DNA of 64,000 nt, from contig NZ_LN875035.1 in the NCBI RefSeq assembly GCF_001282685.1, positions 1,691,572 through 1,755,571 of the forward strand, in the 5' to 3' direction. This document shows positions 31,884 to 41,723 of the stretch, in pieces (the first letter of the stretch is position 1; every line of letters starts with the position of its first letter). The notes below the pieces were generated by a model. The model was not told where the DNA came from and made no database searches. It saw only the letters and a program-made list of their open reading frames with translations. The position numbers and the translations under genes were made by a program. Origin of the DNA: Niameybacter massiliensis (lineage in GTDB: Bacteria > Bacillota > Clostridia > Lachnospirales > Cellulosilyticaceae).

Positions 31884-32413
31884 TCTATTTGCCTCTCCCT
31901 TCTATAGTTAAGTATAGGTATACTCTTATTCTTTCTTAATTTGTTCAGTCCTGTATTCAATCTAGACTTGCATGTGCCTACAGGTATTTCCAATACTTCA
32001 GCAATGGTTTCTAACTTCATTTCTAAATAGTAGTGCATATAGAGTACTTCCTTCATTTTCAATGGAAGTTTGCTTATTATGTACCAAAGTTCTTGGTTCA
32101 TCTCATTGTCTAAAATACTTATTTCTACGTTATCTTTTGAAGGTGTATTAAAGATTGTTTCTAATGTGAATCCATATCTTTGTTTCTTCATCGTCGTATG
32201 CGTTACATTCAGCATAATTTTGTACAACCAAGGCTGAATAGGCTTGTGCTCATTGTAGGTGTGATAATACACTATTACTTTAATAAAAACTTCCTGAGTA
32301 ATATCCTCTGCTAGTTCCCTTGATTGGGTTAAAAAGAATGCTGAGCGATATATATAATCCTTATAATTTTTAAAGAGTTCTTCTGCTTCTTCTCTTGAAA
32401 TGGCGCCTTTCAA
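31880..32413 (-). CDS. ECF-type RNA polymerase sigma factor
   Basis: 177 residues. Region 2 is seen in YIYRSAFFLTQSRELAEDIT and QEVFIKVI; region 4 in LPLKMKEVLYMHYYLEMKLE followed by TIAEVLEIPVGTCKSRLNTG. The start is TTG preceded by AAAGGAGG at 7 bases. It is cotranscribed and overlapped with the membrane protein downstream, the typical ECF/anti-sigma arrangement. A TGAACC element lies on the reverse strand about 70 bases upstream (32468-32473) and could be part of an autoregulated ECF promoter, but no matching -10 is convincing. Confidence 0.9.
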   Translation of the reverse strand: MKGAISREEAEELFKNYKDYIYRSAFFLTQSRELAEDITQEVFIKVIVYYHTYNEHKPIQPWLYKIMLNVTHTTMKKQRYGFTLETIFNTPSKDNVEISILDNEMNQELWYIISKLPLKMKEVLYMHYYLEMKLETIAEVLEIPVGTCKSRLNTGLNKLRKNKSIPILNYRRERQIE

Positions 32414-32590
32414 TTTTTTTCCTCCTTTCTTCTTACACTGTATATACCAATCAAAATTATAAAAGGTTCATTTTTTACCATAATTTTCTTTCATCACTTC
32501 TTATATCTCAGAATATTTTTACTCTTTATCTAGCACCAATAGCCTAACTCTTTCATAATATAAAAATAATAAATGCGTATGAGGTGAAAC

Positions 32591-33433
32591 ATGAACAATG
32601 CTCAAGCACAGCCCTCTGATCCTTCTAAATATACCTTGTCTAATACTAATCTTCTAGAAAGTGCTTCCTTTACAGCTCCCATTATAGCTGTCATACCTAC
32701 CAATGCTCTTGTCCAAGTTGTTGATAGTGCTGAAGACTGGTATTTAGTAACCTATGATGATCAAACAGGATACGTCCCTGCTTCTAGCTTATCAACTACC
32801 AAATATACCTGGTTAGATGTATTATTACGTTCCTATCCTTCTGCCGAATCTAATCCTATAGCGTCACTTCCTCCTAAATCTGAAGTAGAAGTTTTATCTG
32901 TAACTGGAGCTTGGAGTCTTGTTATGTATAACAGTGTAAAGGGCTATATCTTTAATTATTTTTTGACAGATGATGGAAACCCTCCAGCTGAATACGACTA
33001 TACTTATTTCAATACCAATATGACTAGGTTTGTCAATGAAAACAATATTCAAAGTCCTACTGTGAACTTGATTACAACGGATTTAGAAAATAAGATTACC
33101 TATGTCTTTGAAAAAGTTAACGATGGCTCTTGGAAATTACTTTATCAATGGTTATGTACTGTTGGTAAACCTAGTACACCTACTATACAAGGTACTTTTT
33201 ATGTAAGTGGGAGGAAGCCTTACTTTGGTACGGATAATTACAGAGCCAAATATGCCACTCGAATTAAAGGTAGCTATTATTATCACACCGTTTTATTTAA
33301 TGCTGCCGGAACAGAAGTTATTGATGCTCGCTTAGGAGTAGCTATAAGCCATGGATGTATCCGACTTGCAGTGGAAAATGCACAATGGATTTATGATAAT
33401 GTATTAGATGCAAGTGCAATAGTCATTCATTAA
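32591..33433 (+). CDS. L,D-transpeptidase (YkuD) with SH3-like domains
   Basis: 280 residues: two SH3b-like repeats (~15-60, GYVPASSL; ~70-125, GYIFNYFL) and a C-terminal YkuD domain (~150-280). The domain has the nucleophile motif ISHGCIRLA near residue 253-261, with catalytic Cys and the HGC core intact. Such enzymes make 3-3 crosslinks or anchor proteins in peptidoglycan. No signal peptide is visible (MNNAQAQPSDPSKY), which is odd for a wall enzyme; some spore-associated YkuD proteins also lack one. GAGGTGAAAC precedes the ATG. Confidence 0.88.
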   Translation: MNNAQAQPSDPSKYTLSNTNLLESASFTAPIIAVIPTNALVQVVDSAEDWYLVTYDDQTGYVPASSLSTTKYTWLDVLLRSYPSAESNPIASLPPKSEVEVLSVTGAWSLVMYNSVKGYIFNYFLTDDGNPPAEYDYTYFNTNMTRFVNENNIQSPTVNLITTDLENKITYVFEKVNDGSWKLLYQWLCTVGKPSTPTIQGTFYVSGRKPYFGTDNYRAKYATRIKGSYYYHTVLFNAAGTEVIDARLGVAISHGCIRLAVENAQWIYDNVLDASAIVIH

Positions 33434-33448
33434 GCAAGTACGTTAAAT

Positions 33449-33496
33449 AGAAAAACATGGTATAAAGTCATTGATTGACTTTATACCATGTTTTTA
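33449..33496. terminator. Bidirectional terminator between transpeptidase and coat gene
   Basis: About 20-base arms with the core ATGGTATAAAGTCA / TGACTTTATACCAT; T-runs on both sides. The right arm recurs in the terminator at 36247-36291. Confidence 0.9.
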
Positions 33497-33518
33497 TTTA
33501 AAAATTTATATATATTGA

Positions 33519-33977
33519 TTATGCCATGCTATTTGCTACTTTATATTTATAAAGCATTTCAGCATGATTTTGTTCTTCTATTTGAATATCAGCTAATAAT
33601 TTACGTACATCAGAGTCTCCAAATACAAATACATCTGTATTATATTCACCAGAAACTAATTTTTCAGTTCCTATACTGTCAGTAGCTAAGAAACAATCAT
33701 GTTTTTTAGCATCTGATTCTACACCTGCTCCGTAGCTTGCTACAGGGGTATACATTTTACCTTCACTATCATTACAGTCACAACTTGGTACCTGTCCATT
33801 TAGTACTTGTCCTAGAGATTGATGGTGTTTTTCTTCATGCTGTTTTAAAGTAGTGAATAAGTCTTTAAGCACATGGTCTGTTGCTTCATTTGCATACTTA
33901 TCGTATTTTTCAATACAAGCTTGTTCTTGAGTTTGTAAATCTTTAATTGTAGCTGTTTCTTTTTCTGTTAATACCAT
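33519..33977 (-). CDS. CotF-like spore coat/ferritin-like protein
   Basis: 152 residues. Two helical blocks flank a central Cys/Asp stretch (VPSCDCNDSEGK). The first block has EEKHHQSLGQVL and the last has DIQIEEQNHAEMLYKYK, the Glu/His spacing of the Coat_F (ferritin-like) family. In Bacillus and Clostridium these proteins are spore-coat components. The Glu and His residues could bind metal. AGGTGATTC lies upstream of the ATG. It supports the host being a spore-former. Confidence 0.8.
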   Translation of the reverse strand: MVLTEKETATIKDLQTQEQACIEKYDKYANEATDHVLKDLFTTLKQHEEKHHQSLGQVLNGQVPSCDCNDSEGKMYTPVASYGAGVESDAKKHDCFLATDSIGTEKLVSGEYNTDVFVFGDSDVRKLLADIQIEEQNHAEMLYKYKVANSMA

Positions 33978-34082
33978 AAAGAATCACCTCACATATTGTA
34001 TTTCTTACACTTTTAATATTAGCAATTTTTATAGTTATATGCTGTTTCCTGTTATTTGGAATAAACTACTTAAGCTTTTTAC

Positions 34083-36089
34083 TTATTCTTTCACTCGATA
34101 ATTCTTAATCTCATCTATTTTTAGTGGCTTACTATAATAGTATCCTTGTATAGAAAAATTATCAGATGCAAATTTTTCTATTTTTTCTTTTTGCCATTCT
34201 TCTTCTACACCCTCTACTATTACTGCTATTGATAGCTCAATAGATAATTCATTGATTACTTTCATTACATTCTGTACTACTACTGACTGCTCTATATTAT
34301 CAATAAAATGTTTATCTAGTTTAAGCTTATGAAAATCAAAGGAATCTAACAAAGAAATGTTAGAGTATTCTACACCAAAATCATCAATGGCAATGAGAAA
34401 GCCTACTCTTATTAACTCCTCAATATGTTCTTTCACACATTGCTCATCTATAATACTTGTATTCTCTGTAAGTTCTAAGCACAGCCATATTCCTCTCTCT
34501 CGTAATAGTTCTGCTTCTTTTTTTAGAATATCAATGAATTCTTTATGAGCAATTTCTTTATAAGATATATTCAGTGACACATAAAAATCTTTTGCATAGC
34601 CTTCTATTCCTTTAATCATAGAATAATTCTTTGTGATCTCCTGTATTTCCCAGAGTACTATTTCTTCCATCATATCTGTCTCTTCTATATATGGAATCAA
34701 TATATTTGGATAGATCATTTTGCCTTTATCCTCTAATCTTAACAAACACTCTAACCCCATAATCTGATTTGTTTTTGGATTTACAATGGGTTGATAGACT
34801 AAAAAATAATTATTATTTTTCATAAATCTTTTAATTTTTCTTTGCTTATATGCTCTTTTCCCCATTGGTAATAGACTGATCTTCGTCAATAGAAGAATAA
34901 TACCTAATAAGATCGCCAGATAAATCTGATTTTTTATATTCACTCTATTATTAACTTGTTTTATTTGTGCTAATTCATATTTTTTATCTACATATTGATA
35001 GAGCATTTCAGCTTGGCCCTTTTTCCTCTTTTCACCTAGCTTTTCCCAATACTCCTCATATAAATAGTAACTCTCAAAATCTCCTTTTTTTAGGCAAATC
35101 TCTTTTATGCCATTAATGGCATCTTGGTAATCACCATAGCTACTACCTCTAAATCTTTGCTCTAAAATCTGCTTATAGTTTTCTATTGCCTTATCATAGT
35201 CTCCTTTAGCTGTATAGAGCCTGGCAAGTGCAGTCACATACTCCGTTTGGAACGTTTGATATGCCTGCGTACTGTCCCAAATATTAGAAACCTGTAATTC
35301 GCCTAATAATATCTCAGCTTCTTCTATTTGTCCTTGCCCTATATAGATTTTAGCTTTATTCAAAGTACTAAAACAGGCAATTTCCTTTCTTTTTTCTAAT
35401 GGAAGTTGATTTATATATCTCTCTATTTGTCCTAAATCTTTAAGCGCCGTATCATACTCTTCTAACTCTATTCTATTTTTCACCAAATTAAGTAGCCTAT
35501 ATATTTCTAGGTCTGCCTGCCTAAGTTTGTTTATTGTATCTAGTTGAATATTCTCTAATATTTCAACTGCTGTTTCCATTGCACCTAAATGGTTCGCAAC
35601 AATAGATAAATCCACTAATGCCTTACCTCTATAATAATATTGTTGTGGCATTTCGCTAAGTTCTAATATCTCTTCAATGCATTCGACTGCTTCTATATAT
35701 TTCACGTTTAAAATACATAGGCCCGCCTTTTTTCTTAAAAAATATATTTCTGCATCTTTATCTAGCCCCTTTGTGATTAAGATTACATCTAAATAGTCTA
35801 TTAACTTATAGCTACTATTAGGAATCTTATTTAATACCATCAGAATATCCCATATATTTTGATAGCTACTGTTATATTCACTTATAGTGAATTCTTGAAA
35901 AGCCTTATCTATATACTCTAGCGCTTCTTGTGTTGCTCCTTCTTGTATCTTACTTTCTGCTAAAGCTTTATACCTATATATTTCTTGTACTCTCTCAGTG
36001 CTATTTTCTTTTTGCTCCCTAAGATACACACTTCCCCCTAATACAATTATTAATAAACATATAATAATGATTACTGTTCTTTTAGTCAT
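34083..36089 (-). CDS. Membrane TPR-EAL cyclic-di-GMP phosphodiesterase
   Basis: 668 residues: an N-terminal membrane anchor (~5-22), an extracytoplasmic helical repeat region with TPR character (~30-370), a second membrane helix (~388-408) and an EAL domain (~425-668). The EAL motif reads ECLLR. ELTE, IDDFG, LKLDKHFI and EGVE follow, so the catalytic set looks intact. It should hydrolyse c-di-GMP in response to an external signal or protein bound by the repeats. It is monocistronic. The variation (GVEYSN where GxGYSS is common) is minor. Confidence 0.88.
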   Translation of the reverse strand: MTKRTVIIIICLLIIVLGGSVYLREQKENSTERVQEIYRYKALAESKIQEGATQEALEYIDKAFQEFTISEYNSSYQNIWDILMVLNKIPNSSYKLIDYLDVILITKGLDKDAEIYFLRKKAGLCILNVKYIEAVECIEEILELSEMPQQYYYRGKALVDLSIVANHLGAMETAVEILENIQLDTINKLRQADLEIYRLLNLVKNRIELEEYDTALKDLGQIERYINQLPLEKRKEIACFSTLNKAKIYIGQGQIEEAEILLGELQVSNIWDSTQAYQTFQTEYVTALARLYTAKGDYDKAIENYKQILEQRFRGSSYGDYQDAINGIKEICLKKGDFESYYLYEEYWEKLGEKRKKGQAEMLYQYVDKKYELAQIKQVNNRVNIKNQIYLAILLGIILLLTKISLLPMGKRAYKQRKIKRFMKNNNYFLVYQPIVNPKTNQIMGLECLLRLEDKGKMIYPNILIPYIEETDMMEEIVLWEIQEITKNYSMIKGIEGYAKDFYVSLNISYKEIAHKEFIDILKKEAELLRERGIWLCLELTENTSIIDEQCVKEHIEELIRVGFLIAIDDFGVEYSNISLLDSFDFHKLKLDKHFIDNIEQSVVVQNVMKVINELSIELSIAVIVEGVEEEWQKEKIEKFASDNFSIQGYYYSKPLKIDEIKNYRVKE

Positions 36090-36246
36090 ATTGCATTCTC
36101 TCTTTTTTCCCAGTATTTAGGTATCTTTAACAATATCATACTTCTTCTATTTCATCCAATGCTTATATAATACTTTTATTTCCACCTTTTCACTTTATAA
36201 TGCATTTTTAACTTAGTTTAATATAATCAATATTTCTTTTAAATAA

Positions 36247-36291
36247 AAAATATGGCATAAAATCATTAGCTGACTTTATACCATATTTTCC
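36247..36291 (-). terminator. Intrinsic terminator at the end of the glycosidase gene
   Basis: Imperfect arms ATATGGCATAAA.TCA and TGACTTTATACCATAT. The reverse-strand exit is T-rich. Confidence 0.75.
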
Positions 36292-36316
36292 TTTAAGACC
36301 TTTTATTTAATTAGAA

Positions 36317-38299
36317 CTAATAACTTATTTCTACTAGATGGAACATATGAAGCTTAGGTAAGCAAATAATTGTTTTACCATCTTCATATTCAACTTGTAT
36401 CGGTTGTTCTGAAGGTGTTTTTAGTTTTACGTCCTTGCATACAAATGGTAATGTAATCGTAATTGCATCAATTGGATATACTGGTGATACTGTTTGTTGA
36501 TTGATGATCCCTACATAGTCTTTATCCTCTTTATGCCAATGTGTAAGTTCTACAAAGGCTGGTGCATTACTTTCAATCTTTTTATTCTCTACTAATGAAT
36601 TAATTAAACTAAATACTGCTTTTTTGCAGTAATGTGCATAAGCAAGTTCTAGAGGTGTAACAACCCAAAGTATTTTCCCTTCCCCTACTTGTTTTTCCAT
36701 AACTGCTGGCATATCTGTATGAATCCCTGGTGGATTAGAATGGATTGCAGAAAACTCTTTATCTCCAGCCTTTGTATATGGATAGGTAAGTGTTGCAAGG
36801 ATTGTTGCCTCTTCCTTAAGTGTACACTCTATTGCTCTTCTCTCTATTGGATAAGGACTACTTGCATTAAAGGATTCAAATAAACCTTTGCCTGCTTCTG
36901 TAGGATTTAAATAGGTATAGCCATATTCGCTTCCTTTTAATTCTTTAATTCCTAATAATTCTTCAAAATGCTTATGTCCAAGCTTACCTGTAATAAATAC
37001 TTTACCGCCGCGTCTTACATAGGCTTCGATTGCATCCATCTCTTCATCTGTTATAGAATATGCACCATTGATAGCAAGTACCTCTGTCTTTATATCTTTC
37101 AGATTTTTACTACCTACTACATCGTAGAGCATATTATATTCTTGTAGTACTCTTGCAATTGCAAATGGAGACTGAATGAAATTGTCATTTGCCTTTAAGT
37201 TCGTATTGTACCAAATAGATACATCCGCGATCATGTCTCCACTTACATACTGCTCATAATCACAGCTGTTTCTAAATACTGGTCCAATAGCATCATGATA
37301 AACTTCTGTATTAATCGTTCCATTTGGATTCATCGCATCACATACAGAAAATGCACCATTATGTACTAATGCATTCATTGCATGGATGTACAAGTCTTCC
37401 TCACAACGACTTACAGTATGGGCATAGAGATTTGGATCACATCTAGATGTAATATATACAAAAGGTTTATTAGGTGTAACATTATTATAATATTTACACA
37501 TAAAAGTCTGTTCTAAATACCCACCATAGTAGTCCCCTCCTGCATAGTCACAAGATTCAAGTAAGTTTTCCGTATCCCCATTAATCCAGCCACAACCTAC
37601 TGCTGCAAAGTTATGCTCCACACTTACTGCACTCTTGATTTCTTTTATGGCTCTTGTGCTTTCTGCAACAAACTCTTCAAGCCATCTCTGTCTTCTATTT
37701 GCAAAGTCTACCCATTGTGGATTATTCCAGTCTTCTCTATGTGGAATATAAGTTCCTGTTTCTTTCCAGTAACGTTCTCTACATGCTGGGCAGTAACAAG
37801 TACCTGGCCAGAATGGCATATCTAAAAACATCCCGCCAAAATCATAGGTAGCTACTAACTCTTGTAGGATTTCACGTACATAAGCACGATATTCTAAGTT
37901 ATTAGGACATACAAGCCCATATCTTGTATTATTTTCTCTTGAAGTTGTACCTTCGCTATTTACAATACGCCATGCTGGATGTTGCTCATAAGCATAATTA
38001 TCATAGATTTGTGAGAAGTATACGACAACACTAATATCATTTTCCTTACACTTTTTAATCATTTCTCCTACATAGTCAAGCCCGCGTCTTTTGAGTCCTT
38101 CATGCATTCTACCATATTTACTTGGCCAGTAATGTAAGCCTACATGTGACTTTGCCTTTACAACCACATTGTTTACATTTGCCTCTTTTAAAGTTCCTAC
38201 AAAATGGTCTATATCTAATTTAGATAAATACTCCTCTGGTTGTGAATCATCTAAATGCATATCCATAAAAATACGTCTGTAATCTTCTTTATACCACAT
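36317..38299 (-). CDS. Glycoside-hydrolase-like enzyme (GHL6/GH151-type, alpha-fucosidase candidate)
   Basis: 660 residues. An N-terminal TIM barrel (~1-370) contains NVNNVVVKAKSHVGLHYWPS, GMFLDMPFWPGTCYC and SVEHNFAAV. A flavodoxin-like trimerisation domain of the GH42 kind (~375-560) has VLAINGAYSITDEEMDA and YVRRGGKVFITGK. A C-terminal beta domain closes it. This order matches hypothetical glycosyl hydrolase family GHL6, part of which is classified as GH151 alpha-L-fucosidases; that is recalled, not searched. CYCPACR near residue 170 might bind metal. There is no signal peptide, so it acts on imported sugars. It lies in the ABC-importer locus. Confidence 0.7.
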   Translation of the reverse strand: MWYKEDYRRIFMDMHLDDSQPEEYLSKLDIDHFVGTLKEANVNNVVVKAKSHVGLHYWPSKYGRMHEGLKRRGLDYVGEMIKKCKENDISVVVYFSQIYDNYAYEQHPAWRIVNSEGTTSRENNTRYGLVCPNNLEYRAYVREILQELVATYDFGGMFLDMPFWPGTCYCPACRERYWKETGTYIPHREDWNNPQWVDFANRRQRWLEEFVAESTRAIKEIKSAVSVEHNFAAVGCGWINGDTENLLESCDYAGGDYYGGYLEQTFMCKYYNNVTPNKPFVYITSRCDPNLYAHTVSRCEEDLYIHAMNALVHNGAFSVCDAMNPNGTINTEVYHDAIGPVFRNSCDYEQYVSGDMIADVSIWYNTNLKANDNFIQSPFAIARVLQEYNMLYDVVGSKNLKDIKTEVLAINGAYSITDEEMDAIEAYVRRGGKVFITGKLGHKHFEELLGIKELKGSEYGYTYLNPTEAGKGLFESFNASSPYPIERRAIECTLKEEATILATLTYPYTKAGDKEFSAIHSNPPGIHTDMPAVMEKQVGEGKILWVVTPLELAYAHYCKKAVFSLINSLVENKKIESNAPAFVELTHWHKEDKDYVGIINQQTVSPVYPIDAITITLPFVCKDVKLKTPSEQPIQVEYEDGKTIICLPKLHMFHLVEISY

Positions 38300-38348
38300 T
38301 TTTTAGTTTCTCTCTTTTCTTATATATATTTTTTAGTTATTAGTTTAA

Positions 38349-39494
38349 TTATAACTCAATGTTATAAAATTTATCTTGACCTGCTGACTCTCTTGCATAT
38401 AGGCACATCAATGCACTTAAAATACCGTCTTGTAGTGACGCCTTTGATGCACCTGTTCCGCTCATTACTTCCACAAAGTTCTCACATAATGCCTTGTCTC
38501 CGCCAAAATGATTGAGCCCTGATGTGTCAACATAATGTTTTTCAACAGTACCAGTTGTATGAGAAAATACAGTAAGTTCACTTGTTGCAAAATCAAATTC
38601 TAATGTGCCCTTATAGCCAATTAATCTTGCCCCTCTTTTGCCTGCTTTCTTCCTTACAACAAAATTCTGAGTATATACAGTGTGCATCCCTGTTTCATAA
38701 CGTGTTAATATACTTGCACTATCATGATTACCAGTATCCTTTGCAAAAGCGCATCCTTCTCCATCTACTCCTTCATGGTATTGATTTCTAATAGTATAAC
38801 TACTTTCTGGACATACTTTATATTCTTCACATGTACTACAAGTAATACCAGCGTCTTTATCACCCTTGAAGATTTGCTTAGACTCCATCGCACAAATTGC
38901 AATAGGTTTAATACCAAGTAAGTAATTAATATAATCTAGGTCATGGGTACTCTTTTGTAAGAATAAGCCACCTGTTAAGCTTTCATCACGATACCAATCA
39001 TGGTAGTACACTCTACCATAATTCACGTTATTGACTGCCTCTACATGCTCAATACGTCCTAATCTCCCACTATCTATGATCTCTTTTGCCAACTGACAAA
39101 TAGGTGTTAATCTAAGTGGGAAAGAGACTACTGCCTCTGCCGTATATGACTTAGAGGCTTCTTCTAACGCTTTAACTTGTTCCAGACTAATGGCTACTGG
39201 CTTCTCCAAGAACATAGGGATATTGTACTTCATGACTCTAATTGCAATATCTGTATGAGACTTACAAGGTGTACCAATCATGACACCATCTAATGCCTCC
39301 TTTTGCATCATCTCATCTACATCTTCATAAAAAGTAACCTCTTCCACCTTATAACCACTACTTTGAATACGCACCTTAGCCTGCTCAACACAAGGGTCAC
39401 ACACACACACTAAGTTAACCCCCATCTCAAAGTCATTAAAATTTCTAAGCACATATTCTGCTCTTAATCCATATCCTATAACGCCTATATTCAT
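38349..39494 (-). CDS. Gfo/Idh/MocA family sugar oxidoreductase
   Basis: 381 residues. The NAD-binding Rossmann start is MNIGVIGYGLRAEYVL, with the conserved EKP triad Lys in PMFLEKPVAIS near 97 and the catalytic-region STHDLDYINYLLG near 183. A central insertion, CSTCEEYKVCPESS (~220-235), holds three Cys and may bind metal. These enzymes oxidise or epimerise sugars, or remove glycosyl groups by an oxidation-elimination route. Its place between a glycosidase and ABC permeases suggests it works on the imported glycan. Confidence 0.88.
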   Translation of the reverse strand: MNIGVIGYGLRAEYVLRNFNDFEMGVNLVCVCDPCVEQAKVRIQSSGYKVEEVTFYEDVDEMMQKEALDGVMIGTPCKSHTDIAIRVMKYNIPMFLEKPVAISLEQVKALEEASKSYTAEAVVSFPLRLTPICQLAKEIIDSGRLGRIEHVEAVNNVNYGRVYYHDWYRDESLTGGLFLQKSTHDLDYINYLLGIKPIAICAMESKQIFKGDKDAGITCSTCEEYKVCPESSYTIRNQYHEGVDGEGCAFAKDTGNHDSASILTRYETGMHTVYTQNFVVRKKAGKRGARLIGYKGTLEFDFATSELTVFSHTTGTVEKHYVDTSGLNHFGGDKALCENFVEVMSGTGASKASLQDGILSALMCLYARESAGQDKFYNIEL

Positions 39495-39508
39495 AGCTGT
39501 CTACCTTT

Positions 39509-40831
39509 CTATCCTTTAATTCCTGACGATGCAAGGCTCGCCTTAATATGTTTTGAAAAAATTACTGTTAAAAAGAGTACTGGTAATATGGTTAATACCG
39601 ATAATCCCATAACAAAATTTTGCTTAACTGCCTTATTCTGAGAGATATTATACAGTGCCACATTCAATGTCCATAAATTTTGTCTTTCCGTTACCATCCA
39701 TGCCCAGAAGAAGTCACTCCAGTTAGACAAGAAGGTTTGTAAAGCAACAATCGAAATAATTGGTTTTGAAAGTGGCATACAGATCTTTGTAAATGTATAA
39801 AGGTTAGAAGCGCCATCTATTCGAGCTGCTTCAAACAAGCTACTCGGTATACGGTCAAAAAAGCCTTTATAAAGATATACAAAGAAACCATAAGGTAATA
39901 AATGTGGCACTAAAAGTGCCCAGTAGTTATCATAAAATCCAAGTCGTTTAAACATAGTAAACTGAGGAATCATAACTGATACAAAGGGAATCATTGTCGT
40001 TCCTAGGAAGAACAATAACCAGAAGTTTGCTGCCTTCTTACTAAGCATCCTAGAAAGGGGGAACGCTGTAATAGCACCTAGCACTACTTGAGTAATAATT
40101 GCCCAAGATACTACGATTAAAGTATTAATAATAAAAATTAAAAAGCTATACTTAGCAACTACTTCATTTTTGGGGTACATCCATGAAGGTAATTGGAAAT
40201 AATAAATAAAACTTTCTAAAAGAAGTAAGTTATTTTTCTTTACCTTAGTACCTTTTAATACACCATTTGTCTCATATTTATCTGCTAAATTTTTAGATAC
40301 TTTATCATAGATCTCATCTTTTTCTACAGTCGTAATATTATGTGCCTTTTGAATTCCATTTCTATCAAATGTATAGCCTATCTTATTTGATGCACGTATG
40401 TAACGGTCTTCATATAATAAAACCTTTCTATTAATACTAGCATTTGCATAAACCCCTGTGTCTTTTTCTAGTTCTAATTTCATGCGATGTGCCCTTGAGT
40501 AAAAGATATCCTCTCCATTCATAGTACCTACAAACTTAAGTTCAAATAAAGAATCTCTTGTTAACTCATAAACGGATGAAAACATAGCTAATATTTGATC
40601 TTGCTGAATCTTATCTAATAACTGTTCATCAGTTAAATGTTCGAAGGCTGAGTAGTCCATCTCTATGGTTAAACTCTGTGCAGTATCTGGTAATAGTTTA
40701 GGTGGTATATCATAAATCTTTACATTGTCTTTCATTGAATTACTTATAATGTAAATTAAAGGATACAAAATTAATAATGCAAAAAGAATGGATACAATAT
40801 ATGATGTAATAGTCAAACTGGATTTTTTCAT
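39509..40831 (-). CDS. Sugar ABC permease, MalG-like, with large extracytoplasmic insertion
   Basis: 440 residues from the ATG at 40831 (GGGGGAAG upstream; an earlier ATG at 40864 lies inside the upstream gene). The six-helix MalG-like core carries the EAA loop FEAARIDGASNLYTFTKICM near 340. The usual length is about 280. Here some 160 additional residues (~40-205) separate helix 1 from helix 2, including VGTMNGEDIFYSRAHRMKLE and LLYEDRYIRASNKIGYTF. They should project outside, like the P2 loop of MalF, and may contact the binding protein. It is an operon partner of the 40842 gene. Confidence 0.88.
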   Translation of the reverse strand: MKKSSLTITSYIVSILFALLILYPLIYIISNSMKDNVKIYDIPPKLLPDTAQSLTIEMDYSAFEHLTDEQLLDKIQQDQILAMFSSVYELTRDSLFELKFVGTMNGEDIFYSRAHRMKLELEKDTGVYANASINRKVLLYEDRYIRASNKIGYTFDRNGIQKAHNITTVEKDEIYDKVSKNLADKYETNGVLKGTKVKKNNLLLLESFIYYFQLPSWMYPKNEVVAKYSFLIFIINTLIVVSWAIITQVVLGAITAFPLSRMLSKKAANFWLLFFLGTTMIPFVSVMIPQFTMFKRLGFYDNYWALLVPHLLPYGFFVYLYKGFFDRIPSSLFEAARIDGASNLYTFTKICMPLSKPIISIVALQTFLSNWSDFFWAWMVTERQNLWTLNVALYNISQNKAVKQNFVMGLSVLTILPVLFLTVIFSKHIKASLASSGIKG

Positions 40832-40841
40832 ATTCTTCCCC

Positions 40842-41723
40842 CTATTCAACCTCTGATTGATCAAGTTTCATTTGAACAATTGTTAAAATACCTATTACGA
40901 TGAAAAGTACACAAGCTGCAGCTGTAGACTTACCATAAGACAAGTCCTTATTGACCATATCATAGATATAAATCCCCATAGAGGTTGCAGCACCACTTGG
41001 TCCTCCTGAAGTATATTGATAAGGTAAATCAAGGATTTGCATTGTAGAAATCGTAGCAAGAATTAATTGAATAATAATGATAAACTTAATGTTAGGTAAA
41101 GTAATATGAGCAATTTTCTGCCATCCTGTACAACCATCTATCTCACTAGCTTCATATATATCAGAAGACACGCCTTGTATAGCCGCTAAATAAAGAAGTA
41201 CGCCTACACCTCCACCTATAATACCCGGGAAGATAATTGCAAACTTGGTGAGACTTGGATCACTTAACCACATTTGTGGCTCTGCTCCAAAGAATTTAAG
41301 AACTTGATTGGCAAGACCATAGTCAGGATGCCAAATCCATTTCCATATGATAACATTAATTGAAATAGGAATAAGGGCTGTAGTCAGATACACTGTTGAA
41401 AAAAACTTCTTACCTTTTGTCAACTCATTTAAAAAGATAGCTTGGACTAGAGGTATAAAGAATATAAGTCCTATATGTAAAAGTAAGAAAATAAAAGTAT
41501 TTTTCCATGCACCCCAGTAAAATCCTGACTGAAAAATATTTTGATAGTTTTGTAGTCCTACAAATTTTCCTGGTGGATTAACAGGGTCATACGTAAACAG
41601 AGACATATAAAAAGATTGTAAAATAGGATAATATCTTAACCAAACTGTAAAAATAATACCTGGTAATAAAAATGCTGCTGCCGAAAAAAGATCTTTTCTT
41701 TTTAAGTAACTAGACTTTTTCAT
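40842..41723 (-). CDS. Sugar ABC permease, MalF/UgpA-like
   Basis: 293 residues, six membrane helices, with the EAA-type loop YEASEIDGCTGWQKIAHITL near 195. It pairs with the MalG-like permease downstream (10 bases apart) as the transmembrane dimer of a CUT1 importer. No ATPase gene is present; CUT1 systems often share a general MsmK/MalK-type ATPase encoded elsewhere. It is divergent from the gene for the solute-binding lipoprotein, with a 219-base shared promoter region. Confidence 0.9.
   Translation of the reverse strand: MKKSSYLKRKDLFSAAAFLLPGIIFTVWLRYYPILQSFYMSLFTYDPVNPPGKFVGLQNYQNIFQSGFYWGAWKNTFIFLLLHIGLIFFIPLVQAIFLNELTKGKKFFSTVYLTTALIPISINVIIWKWIWHPDYGLANQVLKFFGAEPQMWLSDPSLTKFAIIFPGIIGGGVGVLLYLAAIQGVSSDIYEASEIDGCTGWQKIAHITLPNIKFIIIIQLILATISTMQILDLPYQYTSGGPSGAATSMGIYIYDMVNKDLSYGKSTAAACVLFIVIGILTIVQMKLDQSEVE

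Noticed and set aside
36317..38299. Classical GH29 fucosidase or GH42 beta-galactosidase
   Set aside because: The TIM barrel lacks the GH29 and GH42 signature segments I know; the GHL6/GH151 layout fits better.
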